From positions 1-64,000 of the forward strand of contig CAVSRU010000010.1 in the NCBI GenBank assembly GCA_963730535.1: 64,000 nt of DNA, written 5' to 3'. The notes beneath the pieces are model-generated. The model saw nothing but the letters and a program-made list of their open reading frames with translations, had not been told where the DNA came from and ran no database searches. The translations under genes were made by a program, and so were the position numbers. Shown piece after piece: positions 1 through 7,647 of this stretch. The DNA is from DASSUW01 sp963730535 (lineage in GTDB: Bacteria > Actinomycetota > Thermoleophilia > Solirubrobacterales > Solirubrobacteraceae). Numbering within the stretch: the stretch's first letter is position 1; every line of letters starts with the position of its first letter.

Positions 1-108
1 GCTGCGCGATTGTTCATCAGCGCCAGCACCGTCGAGTACCACCTGCGCAAGGCGTTCCGCAAGCTCGACGTCAAGTCGCGCACGCAGCTTGGCGCGCGCC
101 TACCGTAG
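1..108 (+). CDS. LuxR-family regulator, C-terminal end (partial)
   Basis: The first 35 codons, read in frame 1 to the TAG at 106-108, give the end of a LuxR/NarL-type helix-turn-helix. The segment ISASTVEYHLRKAFRKLDV matches the recognition helix, where a dimer contacts DNA, and is followed by the usual short tail (SRTQLGARL). The start and any sensory or ATPase domain lie outside the window. The next gene begins about 100 bases downstream on the same strand, so this may be its regulator. Identity rests only on the HTH pattern. Confidence 0.75.
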   Translation, partial: AARLFISASTVEYHLRKAFRKLDVKSRTQLGARLP

Positions 109-213
109 TTAGGCGACTCCGCGGGCCGGATCACCGGGATCCGGCGATGCCGCGTCACCCGGATGGTGGCCAGGATCGGCCCTCGAGGTTCCGACTCGAG
201 GAGAACGAGATCC

Positions 214-1059
214 ATGTCCGACATCGCCAACGGTCGCGCGGGTCGCGCCGACGTGGTCATCGTGGGAGGAGGCTCGGCGGGCGCGGTCCTCGCCAGCCGT
301 CTCAGCGAGGATCCGACCCGCTCGGTGCTTCTCCTCGAGGCGGGCACGGCCTATGGCGTCGACGGCTATCCGGACGACCTGCTCGACGCCGCGCGCGTGC
401 CGGCCAACCCGAGCACGAGTGGGGCTTCACCGCCCGCGGCGGTCCTGTCTCTCCGCTGATCGACGTTCCCCGGGCTCAGGCGCTCGGCGGCTGCTCAGCT
501 CACAACGCGACGGTCGCGATGCGCGCACAGCCGAGCGACATCCTGGACTGGCAGCAACACGGCCTCGACGACTGGACGGTCGACGAGGTCGTGGCGACGT
601 ACAAGGCGATGGAGAACACGCCCGATGGCGACGACGCCTACCACGGACGGACTGGACCGTTCCCGATCCGAGTCCTCAAGTACGACGACCTCACGACCTC
701 GTTGCGCGGGTTCGTCGATGCGGCGGCGGCCGAGGGGTTCCTGGTGGCCACGGACTTCAACGGCCCCGATCCGAGCGGCGTGGGCGGCTACCCGGTCAAC
801 GTCATCGACGGCGTGCGGCAGAACACCGGCCTCGTCTATTTGACCGAGGCGGTACGCAACCGCGCCAACCGTGGACTCGCACGGCGCCGCCAAGGGGATC
901 GACGGACTCCGCGTCGTCGACGCATCGATCATGCCGGGCGTTCCGTCGGTCGCCCTGAATCCGACGACGATCATGATCGCCGAGCGGATCGCCAAGACGC
1001 TCTACGCGAATCATCGGAATCAGGTGACGACCGCTCGCCTGACGGTCACGGAATCTTGA
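214..1059 (+). pseudogene. GMC-family FAD-dependent oxidoreductase, frameshifted and internally deleted
   Basis: Start ATG 214 has a purine-rich SD (GAGGAGAA) just upstream. The N-terminus holds the FAD-binding motif VIVGGGSAGAVLASRLSE and LLLEAG of GMC oxidoreductases (choline dehydrogenase-like). The frame changes near 405-420, after which the family signature continues (GGCSAHNATVAMR, DILDWQQHG). Around 868-875 it jumps again, from the NRAN segment straight to VDSHGAAKGIDG and the C-terminal VVDASIMPGVPSVALN. Functional members are about 500-550 residues; only about 280 codons remain, so roughly 240 residues, including most of the substrate domain and one active-site His region, are missing. 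It precedes a cysteine hydrolase by 3 bases. The product cannot be functional as read. Confidence 0.8.
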
Positions 1060-1062
1060 GCC

Positions 1063-1518
1063 ATGACCAGTGAACCGATTCGCGACCCGCTCGCCGACCA
1101 TCTCATCACGCCGCAGAACTCGCTGTTCGTGTTCATCGACTACCAGCCCGAGCAGCTCGCGACCGTCAGGTCGATGGACCACGACCTGCTCGTGGCGAAC
1201 GCCGTGTCCGCCGTCAGGGCGGTGAAGGCGTTCGATGTGCCGGTGGTCCACTCGACCGTCAATGTCGCCTCGGGCCAGACACAGCCGACCGACGCTCTGC
1301 GCGACGGCTACGAGGTCTACCCCGTCGTGGACGCGATCGGCGGCACGTCGCTGGAGGCGCACAGGGCCGCGCTCGAGCGCGTGATCCAGGCTGGGGCACA
1401 GCCGATCAGCTGGGTTTCGCTCGCGTGCGAGCTCCAGCGCGACTGGGCGCGCCTGGAGACGGTCCCGGCGATCGTGGAGATCGTCCTCACCGACCGCCTG
1501 TTGACGGCGGCGCCATGA
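1063..1518 (+). CDS. Isochorismatase-like cysteine hydrolase lacking its catalytic segment
   Basis: 151 residues. The N-terminus (SLFVFIDYQPEQLATVRSMD) and C-terminus (GYEVYPVVDAIGGTSLEAHR, GAQPISWVSLACELQRDWAR) closely follow hydrolases of the isochorismatase/nicotinamidase superfamily, normally about 210-220 residues. Between TQPTDAL and RDGYEVYPVVDA the central block is missing. That block carries the conserved WTEVCL-type motif with the nucleophilic Cys. The reading frame stays open, so this is a clean in-frame loss of about 50-60 residues. The Asp near the N-terminus (FIDYQ) remains. The product is probably inactive as a hydrolase. It lies in a tight run with the GMC remnant and the acetyltransferase. 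Confidence 0.7.
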   Translation: MTSEPIRDPLADHLITPQNSLFVFIDYQPEQLATVRSMDHDLLVANAVSAVRAVKAFDVPVVHSTVNVASGQTQPTDALRDGYEVYPVVDAIGGTSLEAHRAALERVIQAGAQPISWVSLACELQRDWARLETVPAIVEIVLTDRLLTAAP

Positions 1519-1525
1519 TCGCCGG

Positions 1526-1861
1526 ATGACCTCCGTACCCGCCGCCGACATCCGGGTCGTCGATGTCCCAGACCGTTCGCGGTTCGAGGTTCGCGTCGAC
1601 GGCGAGCTCGCCGGCTTCTCCGAGTATCGGCGCCATGCAGACGTGATCGCGTTCACCCACACCCTGATCGACGCGCGCTTCGAGGGCCAGGGACTCGGGT
1701 CCAGGCTGGTTCGCGCGGCGTTGTCCGAGGCGCGCTCGAACGGCCTCGCCGTCCTGCCGTTCTGTCCGTTCGTGCGGGGTTACATCGCCGACCACGACGA
1801 GTACCTCGGCCTGGTTCCGGTCGAGATGCGCAGTCGCTTCGGGCTCACCGGCGATGCCTGA
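1526..1861 (+). CDS. GNAT-family N-acetyltransferase, YjdJ type
   Basis: A 111-residue small acetyltransferase. The single compact domain has the acetyl-CoA loop in ARFEGQGLGSRLVRAAL and the family-typical ending LPFCPFVRGYIADHDEYLGLV. It matches the short GNAT subfamily that includes E. coli YjdJ; the substrate is unknown. Its stop overlaps the start of the iron-sulfur gene by 8 bases (ATGCCTGA), implying translational coupling. E. coli keeps the homologous yjdJ and yjdI side by side, so the pair is probably a conserved functional unit. Confidence 0.82.
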   Translation: MTSVPAADIRVVDVPDRSRFEVRVDGELAGFSEYRRHADVIAFTHTLIDARFEGQGLGSRLVRAALSEARSNGLAVLPFCPFVRGYIADHDEYLGLVPVEMRSRFGLTGDA

Positions 1862-2306
1862 GACCGCGTCCACGCGCAAGCGGTACCAAGGCGAAGCTGT
1901 CGAGGTGAGCTTTGACCCGGTGCGTTGCCGCCACGCTGCCGAGTGCGTTCGTGGCCTGCCGGCCGTCTTCGACACGCAGCGGCGGCCGTGGATCCTGCCC
2001 GACGGCGCTGACGCCGACGACGTCGTGCGCGTCGTGGCGCGCTGTCCTACGGGTGCTCTGAGAACGCATCCTGTCGCGACGGTCGTGGCGGAGCAGCCGA
2101 TCACGCCGACCGAGGTCACCGCCGTGCCCGGCGGGCCTCTGCTCCTGCGCGGCGACCTGCACCTGACCGGAGCCGGCGGCGTCGACGAACACGAGACCCG
2201 CGCCGCACTGTGTTCATGCGGCAGCACGGGGAACACGCCTTACTGCGACGGCGGCGGGACGTGCACAGACTGGCCCCATCCGCGCCGGGCAGGACCGCAG
2301 TCTTGA
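1854..2306 (+). CDS. (4Fe-4S)-binding protein with Fer4_19 and CDGSH-like domains
   Basis: 150 residues. The first domain (about 1-70) is a divergent mono-cluster ferredoxin of YjdI/Fer4_19 type: VSFDPVRCRHAAECVRGLPAVFD, then VARCPTGAL. The second domain resembles a CDGSH zinc finger (CSCGSTGNTPYCDGGG), which normally holds a 2Fe-2S cluster through three Cys and one His. Here the His of the CDGSH signature is Gly, with Thr next, and the end (TCTDWPHPRRA) does not follow the family. So cluster binding at the second site is doubtful, or a late frame error altered the tail. It is coupled to the upstream GNAT gene. Confidence 0.78.
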   Translation: MPETASTRKRYQGEAVEVSFDPVRCRHAAECVRGLPAVFDTQRRPWILPDGADADDVVRVVARCPTGALRTHPVATVVAEQPITPTEVTAVPGGPLLLRGDLHLTGAGGVDEHETRAALCSCGSTGNTPYCDGGGTCTDWPHPRRAGPQS

Positions 2307-2316
2307 CGGTCGCTTA

Positions 2317-2965
2317 TCACCCGCGCTTGCCGTACTCGCCCAGCCCGCCGGCGAGCTGGTCGTAGGCCCGGTCGGCGGCGACCCGGAGCCGGACGACGAG
2401 CTGCTCGCGGTCCTCCTCGGCCAGCAGTCCTTGCAGCGCGACGAGGAAGATCGACCGGTGCGTCCACCACAGCGTGCGGGCGACGATGCGCGGGGACGAG
2501 ATCGTCGTCGGCCGCGCCTGACGTCTCGGCGATCGCGGCGGTGACGGCCGCGGCCCCCGACTCCCAGCCCGCGGTCAGGCGCTCCTGCAGCGTGCGGCTG
2601 TGCCGGATGATCTTGGCCACCGCGAGGAGGTCCTCGTCCCCGGGGGCGACGAAGTCGTCGATCACGGTGGTGGTCAGCGCGCGGAAGACGTCGAGGACGG
2701 AGGCGCCGGGCGGGCGCTCGGTGATGTCCGCGACGAGCCGCGTGAGGCCCTCCTCGCGCCCAGCGAACGCGAGGTCCTCCTTCGTCGGGAAGTGGTTGAA
2801 GACCGTCTTCTCCGAGACGTCGGCGGCGGCCGCGACCTCGGCGACGGTGACGGTGTCGAAGCCGCGCTCGGCGAACAGCCGGCGGGCGGTGGCGGCGATG
2901 GCCTCCCGAGCGGCGCGCTTCTTGCGTGCGCGGAGGCCTTCGATCTGTGCGCCTGACATAAGCAT
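2317..2965 (-). pseudogene. TetR-family regulator with a single frameshift
   Basis: The N-terminal TetR HTH is clear: ARRLFAERGFDTVTVAEVAAAADVSEKTVFNHFPTK. Starts at 2965 and 2959 are both possible. At the GGGG run 2492-2495 (CCCC on the coding strand) the frame shifts. Removing one base restores a normal C-terminal domain (PRIVARTLWWTHRSIFLVAL onward, about 60 residues) ending at a TGA at 2317-2319. As written, the frame runs to a stop near 2240 with a low-complexity Arg/Ala-rich tail. It is divergent from the exporter genes starting at 3019 and is the likely repressor of that exporter. A sequence error in the C run is as plausible as true inactivation. Confidence 0.8.
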
Positions 2966-2974
2966 ATCACTTTA

Positions 2975-3015
2975 GCGGCAGTAGAAATTCAGTGACTGTA
3001 GCGATATTCTGCCGC
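2975..3015. promoter_or_regulatory. Inverted repeat in the TetR / ABC exporter divergent promoter
   Basis: GCGGCAG (2975-2981) and CTGCCGC (3009-3015) form a perfect 7+7 inverted repeat around a relatively AT-rich centre. They lie between the TetR start (2959/2965) and the exporter start (3019). Position and symmetry suit a TetR operator, although the spacing is long for a single dimer. Confidence 0.4.
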
Positions 3016-3018
3016 GTC

Positions 3019-4017
3019 GTGACCGCCTTCTCTCTCCCCGCCATCGAGGTCGACGACCTCGTCAAGTCCTACGGCGAGATCGACGCCGTCCGCGGCGTGT
3101 CGTTCACCGTCCCGCCGGGCGAGGTCTTCGGCTTCCTCGGCCCCAACGGCGCCGGCAAGAGCACGACGATCAACATGCTCTGCACCCTGGCCACGCCCAC
3201 GTCCGGGGCGGCGCGCGTCAGCGGCTTCGACGTCGTCACCCAGCGCGACGACGTGCGCCGCCACATCGGCCTGGTCTTCCAGGACCCCACGCTGGACGTC
3301 CAGCTCACCGCCGAGCAGAACCTGCGCCTGCACGCCGATCTGTACGGCATCGACCCCGGGGTGATCCCGGCCCGGATGGACCAGATGCTCGAGATGGTCG
3401 GCCTGGCCGACCGGCGCGACCACCGCGTGATGACGTTCTCCGGCGGCATGAAGCGGCGCCTGGAGATCGCCCGCGGGCTGATGCACTCGCCGCGCGTGCT
3501 GTTCCTCGACGAGCCGACGATCGGCCTCGACCCGCAGACGCGCAGCTCGATCTGGCGCTACATCCGGGCGCTCCAGGAGGCCGAGGGGACGACGATCTTC
3601 ATGACCACGCACTACATGGACGAGGCCGAGTTCTGCGACCGCATCGCGATCATGGACCGCGGCGAGATCGTCGTCCTCGACACGCCGGAGGCGCTGAAGG
3701 CCGGCGTCGGCGCCGACCGCGTGGTCCTGGGCACGGCCGACGACGACGCGGCGCTGGCCGCGCTCCGGGACCGCTTCGGCCTCGAGGCCACGGTCGCCGA
3801 GGACGCGGTGACGTTCCACGTCGAGAATGGCGAGGCGTTCGTCCCGCGGCTGTTCGCCGAGCTCGGCGTCGCCATCACGTCGGTCGCCGTCTCGCGGCCG
3901 ACGCTGGACGACGTCTTCATGCGCCACACGGGCACGACGATCCGCGACGCGGAGACCGGCGGCGTAGGCGATCTCAACCGGGCCATGATGCGCGCGATGG
4001 CGGGGGCGAAGCGATGA
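3019..4017 (+). CDS. ABC transporter ATP-binding protein, DrrA-like
   Basis: 332 residues from GTG 3019; an in-frame GTG at 2992 would add nine residues inside the divergent promoter and is less likely. Complete ABC ATPase: Walker A GPNGAGKST (about 41-49), Q-loop LVFQDP, signature TFSGGMKRRLEIARGL, Walker B VLFLDEPT and switch His in TTHYMDEAEFCD. The C-terminal extension (VSRPTLDDVFMRHTG) is typical of daunorubicin-resistance-type exporters. It overlaps the permease gene by 4 bases (ATGA). It energises drug or lipid export and is probably controlled by the divergent TetR regulator. The substrate cannot be inferred. Confidence 0.92.
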   Translation: MTAFSLPAIEVDDLVKSYGEIDAVRGVSFTVPPGEVFGFLGPNGAGKSTTINMLCTLATPTSGAARVSGFDVVTQRDDVRRHIGLVFQDPTLDVQLTAEQNLRLHADLYGIDPGVIPARMDQMLEMVGLADRRDHRVMTFSGGMKRRLEIARGLMHSPRVLFLDEPTIGLDPQTRSSIWRYIRALQEAEGTTIFMTTHYMDEAEFCDRIAIMDRGEIVVLDTPEALKAGVGADRVVLGTADDDAALAALRDRFGLEATVAEDAVTFHVENGEAFVPRLFAELGVAITSVAVSRPTLDDVFMRHTGTTIRDAETGGVGDLNRAMMRAMAGAKR

Positions 4018-4877
4018 GCGTCGTCGTGGCCGACGTCGTCGCCGTCCGAGTACCGGAGCGCACGTGGCGCTCGGAGGCGCGCGCGGTGACGACCGTCTGG
4101 CGCCGCGACATGATCCGCTTCTTCGGCAACCGCGCGCAGACGATGACGTGGCTGGTCCAGCCGCTGCTGTTCCTGTTCGTCCTGGGCTCCGGCCTGCAGT
4201 CGCTGTCCGCCCCCTCCACCGGCGGCGTCGACCTCAAGACGTTCATCTTCCCCGGCGTCCTCTGCGTCGCGGTGCTGTTCCCGGCGATGATCAGCGCCGC
4301 CTCGCTCGTGTGGGACCGGGAGCTCGGGTTCCTGCAGGAGATGCTGATCGCGCCGGTCAGTCGGACCTCGATCATCCTCGGCAAGTGCCTCGGTGCGGCG
4401 ACCATCGCGGCGTCGCAGGGCGTCATCGTGCTGGCGCTCGCCGGCCTCGTCGACGTCCCCTACGACCCCGTGCTGATCCTCGGCGCGTTCGGCCTGCTGG
4501 TGCTGCTGGCTTTCACCATCACCGCCTTCGGCCTCCTGGTGGCCGTGACGATCAAGCAGGCCCAGACCTTCACCTGGATCATGCAGCTGGTCGTGTTCCC
4601 GATGGTCTTCCTGTCGGGCGCGCTCTACCCCGTCGCCGGGCTTCCGGCCTGGCTGGAGGTGCTCAACCGGATCAACCCGCTGACCTACGCGGTGGACCCG
4701 ATGCGCCACCTGGTGTTCAGCCAACTCGACGTCTCCGAGACCGCGCGGCGGACACTGGACCCGGGCGTCACCTGGTTCGGCTGGCACGTGCCGGCGCTCG
4801 TCGAGGTGGCGATGGTCCTGCTGCTGGGCCTCGGGATGATCGGCGTCGCGATCTGGCGGTTCTCGCGGACGGAGTGA
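4014..4877 (+). CDS. ABC-2 type permease, DrrB-like
   Basis: 287 residues. After a cytoplasmic N-terminus the protein has about six membrane segments, for example TWLVQPLLFLFVLGSGLQSL, the GVLCVAVLFPAMISAASL segment and the VEVAMVLLLGLGMIGVAIWRF terminus. The cytoplasmic stretch SLVWDRELGFLQEMLIAPVSR is the hallmark of ABC2_membrane permeases, and GALYPVAGLPAWLEVLNRINPLTYAVD is characteristic of DrrB-type proteins. Start and upstream stop overlap (ATGA), so it is made together with the ATPase as the transmembrane half of the same exporter. Confidence 0.92.
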   Translation: MSVVVADVVAVRVPERTWRSEARAVTTVWRRDMIRFFGNRAQTMTWLVQPLLFLFVLGSGLQSLSAPSTGGVDLKTFIFPGVLCVAVLFPAMISAASLVWDRELGFLQEMLIAPVSRTSIILGKCLGAATIAASQGVIVLALAGLVDVPYDPVLILGAFGLLVLLAFTITAFGLLVAVTIKQAQTFTWIMQLVVFPMVFLSGALYPVAGLPAWLEVLNRINPLTYAVDPMRHLVFSQLDVSETARRTLDPGVTWFGWHVPALVEVAMVLLLGLGMIGVAIWRFSRTE

Positions 4878-4992
4878 CGAGGCTCATGCGGCGAGGCGGA
4901 CGGTGCAGACCAGGGGGTGACCAGGGATACACACGGGCGCGATGGATCGCGAAACGCGGGACCGTGTTATCCACTGCACCAAACCCGGCCCC

Positions 4993-5000
4993 AAGGAGGT
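4993..5000 (+). promoter_or_regulatory. Perfect Shine-Dalgarno sequence
   Basis: AAGGAGGT is fully complementary to the 16S rRNA 3' end and sits 4 bases before ATG 5005. It decides the start of the VOC gene over in-frame ATG 4942, which has no such site. Confidence 0.8.
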
Positions 5001-5004
5001 CACC

Positions 5005-5691
5005 ATGAGCACCACCGATACGAGCAACGAGACGGAGACCGGGACCCTCGACTTCAGGTTCGAGGTCGCGATCCTTCCCGTGTCCGACGCCGACCGTACG
5101 AAGCAGTTCTACGCGTCGCTCGGATGGCGTGAGGACGCCGACTTCCCGATCAGCGAGGGCTACCGGGTTCTCCAGTTCACGCCGCCCGGCTCGCAGGCGT
5201 CGATCATCTTCGGCACCGGCGTCACCGCAGCGGCCCCCGGCTCGGGTGGGACCCGTGTCCTCGCCGTCGACGACGTCGACGCAGCCCGCGCCGATCTGAT
5301 CGAGCGTGGCGTCGACGTGTCGGAGGTCTTCCACGGCGCGGCCTTCAGCGCCGGCGACGCGGGCCGCCTGCCGGGCCCGGATCCGGAGCGCAAGTCGTAC
5401 GGCTCGTTCGCGTCGTTCAGCGACCCCGACGGCAACGAGTGGCTCCTGCAGGAGATCACCAGCCGTCTGCCCGGGCGAGTCGACCAGAAGGACGTCGCCA
5501 CGCTGTCCGAGCTGCTGCTCGAGACGGCCCTCCACCACGACCGCTTCGAGAAGGCCGCCCCCGCCCACAACTGGTGGGACTGGTACGCGCCGTACCTCGA
5601 CGCGCGTGAGCACGGGCGGAACTCGGAGCAGGCGGACGCCGACGCCGACCGCTACATGGAGGACGCACACGGAGTGGCGGTTTCGAGCTGA
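5005..5691 (+). CDS. VOC (glyoxalase/bleomycin-resistance) superfamily protein with C-terminal extension
   Basis: 228 residues from ATG 5005. Residues about 15-155 form a vicinal-oxygen-chelate fold: FEVAILPVSDADRTKQFYASLGWREDADF and the closing SFSDPDGNEWLLQEIT, where the Glu is a usual metal ligand. The last 75 residues (SELLLETALHHDRFEKAAPAHNWWDWYAPYLDAREHG) form a second conserved helical piece seen fused to some actinobacterial VOC proteins. The substrate is unknown; known members are dioxygenases, isomerases or antibiotic-binding proteins. It is followed by a hairpin terminator and seems to be transcribed alone. Confidence 0.85.
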   Translation: MSTTDTSNETETGTLDFRFEVAILPVSDADRTKQFYASLGWREDADFPISEGYRVLQFTPPGSQASIIFGTGVTAAAPGSGGTRVLAVDDVDAARADLIERGVDVSEVFHGAAFSAGDAGRLPGPDPERKSYGSFASFSDPDGNEWLLQEITSRLPGRVDQKDVATLSELLLETALHHDRFEKAAPAHNWWDWYAPYLDAREHGRNSEQADADADRYMEDAHGVAVSS

Positions 5692-5696
5692 TTCAA

Positions 5697-5726
5697 GTGG
5701 GGCCCCGCCGGGCGGCGGGCCCCCAC
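5697..5726 (+). terminator. Hairpin terminator after the VOC gene
   Basis: Arms 5697-5709 and 5714-5726 pair with one mismatch over 13 bases around a four-base loop. The structure begins 5 bases after the stop codon. It has no T-tract, as is common in high-GC actinobacteria. Confidence 0.6.
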
Positions 5727-5780
5727 GCGCGCTCGGATCAGCGTGTCGACGCCCGCCCTCCGGGTAGTCACTCTGACGAC

Positions 5781-6182
5781 ATGCAGATCACCAGGAGCAG
5801 CGTCGAGACCGCGCGCGGCCCGATCGAGTGGTTCACCGGCGCGGTCTACATCGACATCGTCGCGGCGCCCTCGGGCTCGTCGCGCCTGAGCGCCAGCAGC
5901 GTCCACTTCACGCCGGGTGCGCGGACGGCGTGGCACACCCACCCGCACGGCCAGACGGTCTTCGTCACCGAAGGCGTCGGCCGCTGCGGCCGGCGCGGAC
6001 AACCGGTCGAGGTCATCCGCCCCGGCGACCGCGTCTTCTTCGAGCCCGGCGAGGAGCACTGGCACGGCGCGGCCCCGGATCGCTTCATGACCCACCTCGC
6101 GATGCTCGACGTGGACGACAAGGGCAACGCCGCGACGTGGGGCGACCACGTCACCGGTGAGGAGTACGGCGCCCTCAGATAG
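5781..6182 (+). CDS. Cupin protein, (R)-mandelonitrile lyase-like
   Basis: 133 residues forming a single conserved cupin barrel. Motif 1 (FTPGARTAWHTHPHGQTVFVTEGVG) supplies two His and a Gln; motif 2 (PGDRVFFEPGEEHWHGAAP) supplies the last His. The order and wording match the bacterial cupin family to which the manganese-dependent hydroxynitrile lyase of Granulicella belongs, although most members are uncharacterised. Some relatives may act as carboxymuconolactone-type or quercetinase-like enzymes. The 3' end overlaps the convergent SDR gene by 8 bases. Confidence 0.85.
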   Translation: MQITRSSVETARGPIEWFTGAVYIDIVAAPSGSSRLSASSVHFTPGARTAWHTHPHGQTVFVTEGVGRCGRRGQPVEVIRPGDRVFFEPGEEHWHGAAPDRFMTHLAMLDVDDKGNAATWGDHVTGEEYGALR

Positions 6183-6903
6183 GTTGGTTGCTCGGCAGGA
6201 TCACGAGGTCGCGGATCGTGACGTGTGGGGGGCGGGTGAGCATGTAGCCCACGGCGTCGGCGACGTCCTCGGACCGGATGCCCTCCCCGCTCGCGACCTT
6301 CTTCTCGATCTCCGCGGAGTCCGAGACGCCCCAGAGGTCGTTGAGCACGACTCCCGGCGCGATCGCTCCCATCCGGACGCCCGTCCCGATGAGCTGGCGG
6401 CGGACGCCGTGGACGAACGCCTGCAGCGCGTGCTTGGAGGCCGAGTAGACGGGCTCCCAGTAGATGGCCTGGTGGCCCGACACGGAGCTGGTGACGACGA
6501 CGTCGCCCGACCCGCGCTCGAGCATGTGGGGGAGGGCGGTCCGCACCGTCCTCACGACGCCCGTGACGTTGGTCTCGATGAGCTGCTCGATGGCGGCGGG
6601 ATCGCTGTCCCAGAGATCGCCGCCGACGTACACGCCGGCGTTGGCGACGAGCACGTCGATGCCGCCGTGCGTCTCGATCGTGACGGCGACGAGCCGCTCG
6701 ACGTCCTCGGCCTGCGTCACGTCGGCCACGATCGGCGCCGTCCGCTCGCCGACGGTCGCCACGGCGGCGTCGAGCCGCTTGCGCGAGCGCGCCGCGATCA
6801 CGACTGTCGCACCGAGACGGTGGACCTCGCGGGCGACCGCCAGGCCGATCCCGGCGCTGGCGCCCGTCACCACCGCGACCTTGCCGGCGAGCGGATCGCC
6901 CAT
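6175..6903 (-). CDS. SDR-family oxidoreductase
   Basis: 242 residues from ATG 6903, with a GTG one codon upstream. Classical short-chain dehydrogenase: NADP-binding TGASAGIGLAVA, basic ARSRKR after beta-2, NAG motif VANAGVY, catalytic Ser in TSSVSG, and YSASK with catalytic Tyr and Lys. It resembles the YdfG/serine dehydrogenase-like subgroup. It is last in a reverse-strand operon whose upstream stop overlaps this start (GCGTGATGG), after a class II aldolase and another SDR. Together they suggest oxidation and retro-aldol cleavage of a sugar acid or polyol. Confidence 0.88.
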   Translation of the reverse strand: MGDPLAGKVAVVTGASAGIGLAVAREVHRLGATVVIAARSRKRLDAAVATVGERTAPIVADVTQAEDVERLVAVTIETHGGIDVLVANAGVYVGGDLWDSDPAAIEQLIETNVTGVVRTVRTALPHMLERGSGDVVVTSSVSGHQAIYWEPVYSASKHALQAFVHGVRRQLIGTGVRMGAIAPGVVLNDLWGVSDSAEIEKKVASGEGIRSEDVADAVGYMLTRPPHVTIRDLVILPSNQPI

Positions 6904-7646
6904 CACGCACCCCTCAGCGCCGCGCGGCGGTAGTGCTCGTCGGGCCGGCCGTGGATGCGGTCGGCGTCTGCGGGCGAGAGCGCCTGCACGCCGCCGGCGG
7001 CGAGCGCGCCCGCGAGGACGAGCCCGGCCTTGACGGCCATCTCGGTGATCTGCACGACCTCCTCCGGCGTCTGCCCCAGCGCGAACACGCCGTGGTTGCC
7101 GAGGTAGATGACCTTCGGCGGCTCGCCGCCGCGCGCGCTCAGCTCGTCGCGGACGCGCCGGGCCAGCTCGAGACCGGGATCGACGTACGGCACGTACAGG
7201 GGCGACCGCCCGAGCACGACGATCTGGTCCGGGAACAGCAGCTCGGTCGCCAGCGCCTCGGCGTGGGGGGAGCAGAGGATCGCCAGGACCGGCACCGGGT
7301 GCGTGTGGCCGACGGCGGCGGCGCCGCCGACCTCGAGGCAGACGGCGTGGAGCATGGCCTCGACGGAGGGGCGGCGCCCGGCCCGGGCCTCGATGTCGGC
7401 GAACGCCCGCGCGACGGTCGCGTCATCGGCCTCCGGGTCGTCGAGCAGCGCGAGCAGCCCGGCGGGCTCGACCTCGACGAAGTCGTCCGCGGTCGCCGAG
7501 CCCAGCGACGCGCCGCTCGCCTTGACCAGCATGCGGCCGCCGGCGGTCCGGATCGACGTGTTGCCCTCGCCGAGGATCGCGAGGTTGCGCGCGGGATCGC
7601 CGAGCAGGCGCGAGAGCGCGACGAGGCGTTCGAGCTCGGTCAGCAC
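6903..7646 (-). CDS. Class II aldolase/adducin-family protein
   Basis: 247 residues. It has the fold and metal ligands of L-fuculose-1-phosphate aldolase/ribulose-5-phosphate epimerase-type proteins: GEGNTSIR near the N-terminus (phosphate loop), the zinc pair in VGHTHPVPVLAIL, and the third His in YLGNHGVFALGQTPEEV. It sits between two SDR genes, 2 bases downstream of one and overlapping the other. A role in cleaving or epimerising the oxidised product of those dehydrogenases is likely. The substrate is unknown. Confidence 0.87.
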   Translation of the reverse strand: MLTELERLVALSRLLGDPARNLAILGEGNTSIRTAGGRMLVKASGASLGSATADDFVEVEPAGLLALLDDPEADDATVARAFADIEARAGRRPSVEAMLHAVCLEVGGAAAVGHTHPVPVLAILCSPHAEALATELLFPDQIVVLGRSPLYVPYVDPGLELARRVRDELSARGGEPPKVIYLGNHGVFALGQTPEEVVQITEMAVKAGLVLAGALAAGGVQALSPADADRIHGRPDEHYRRAALRGA

Positions 7647-7647
7647 G

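Noticed and set aside
2992..3018. GTG 2992 as the start of the ABC ATPase
   Set aside because: It would put nine extra residues inside the divergent promoter and inverted repeat; family alignment begins at VTAFSLPAIEV from 3019.
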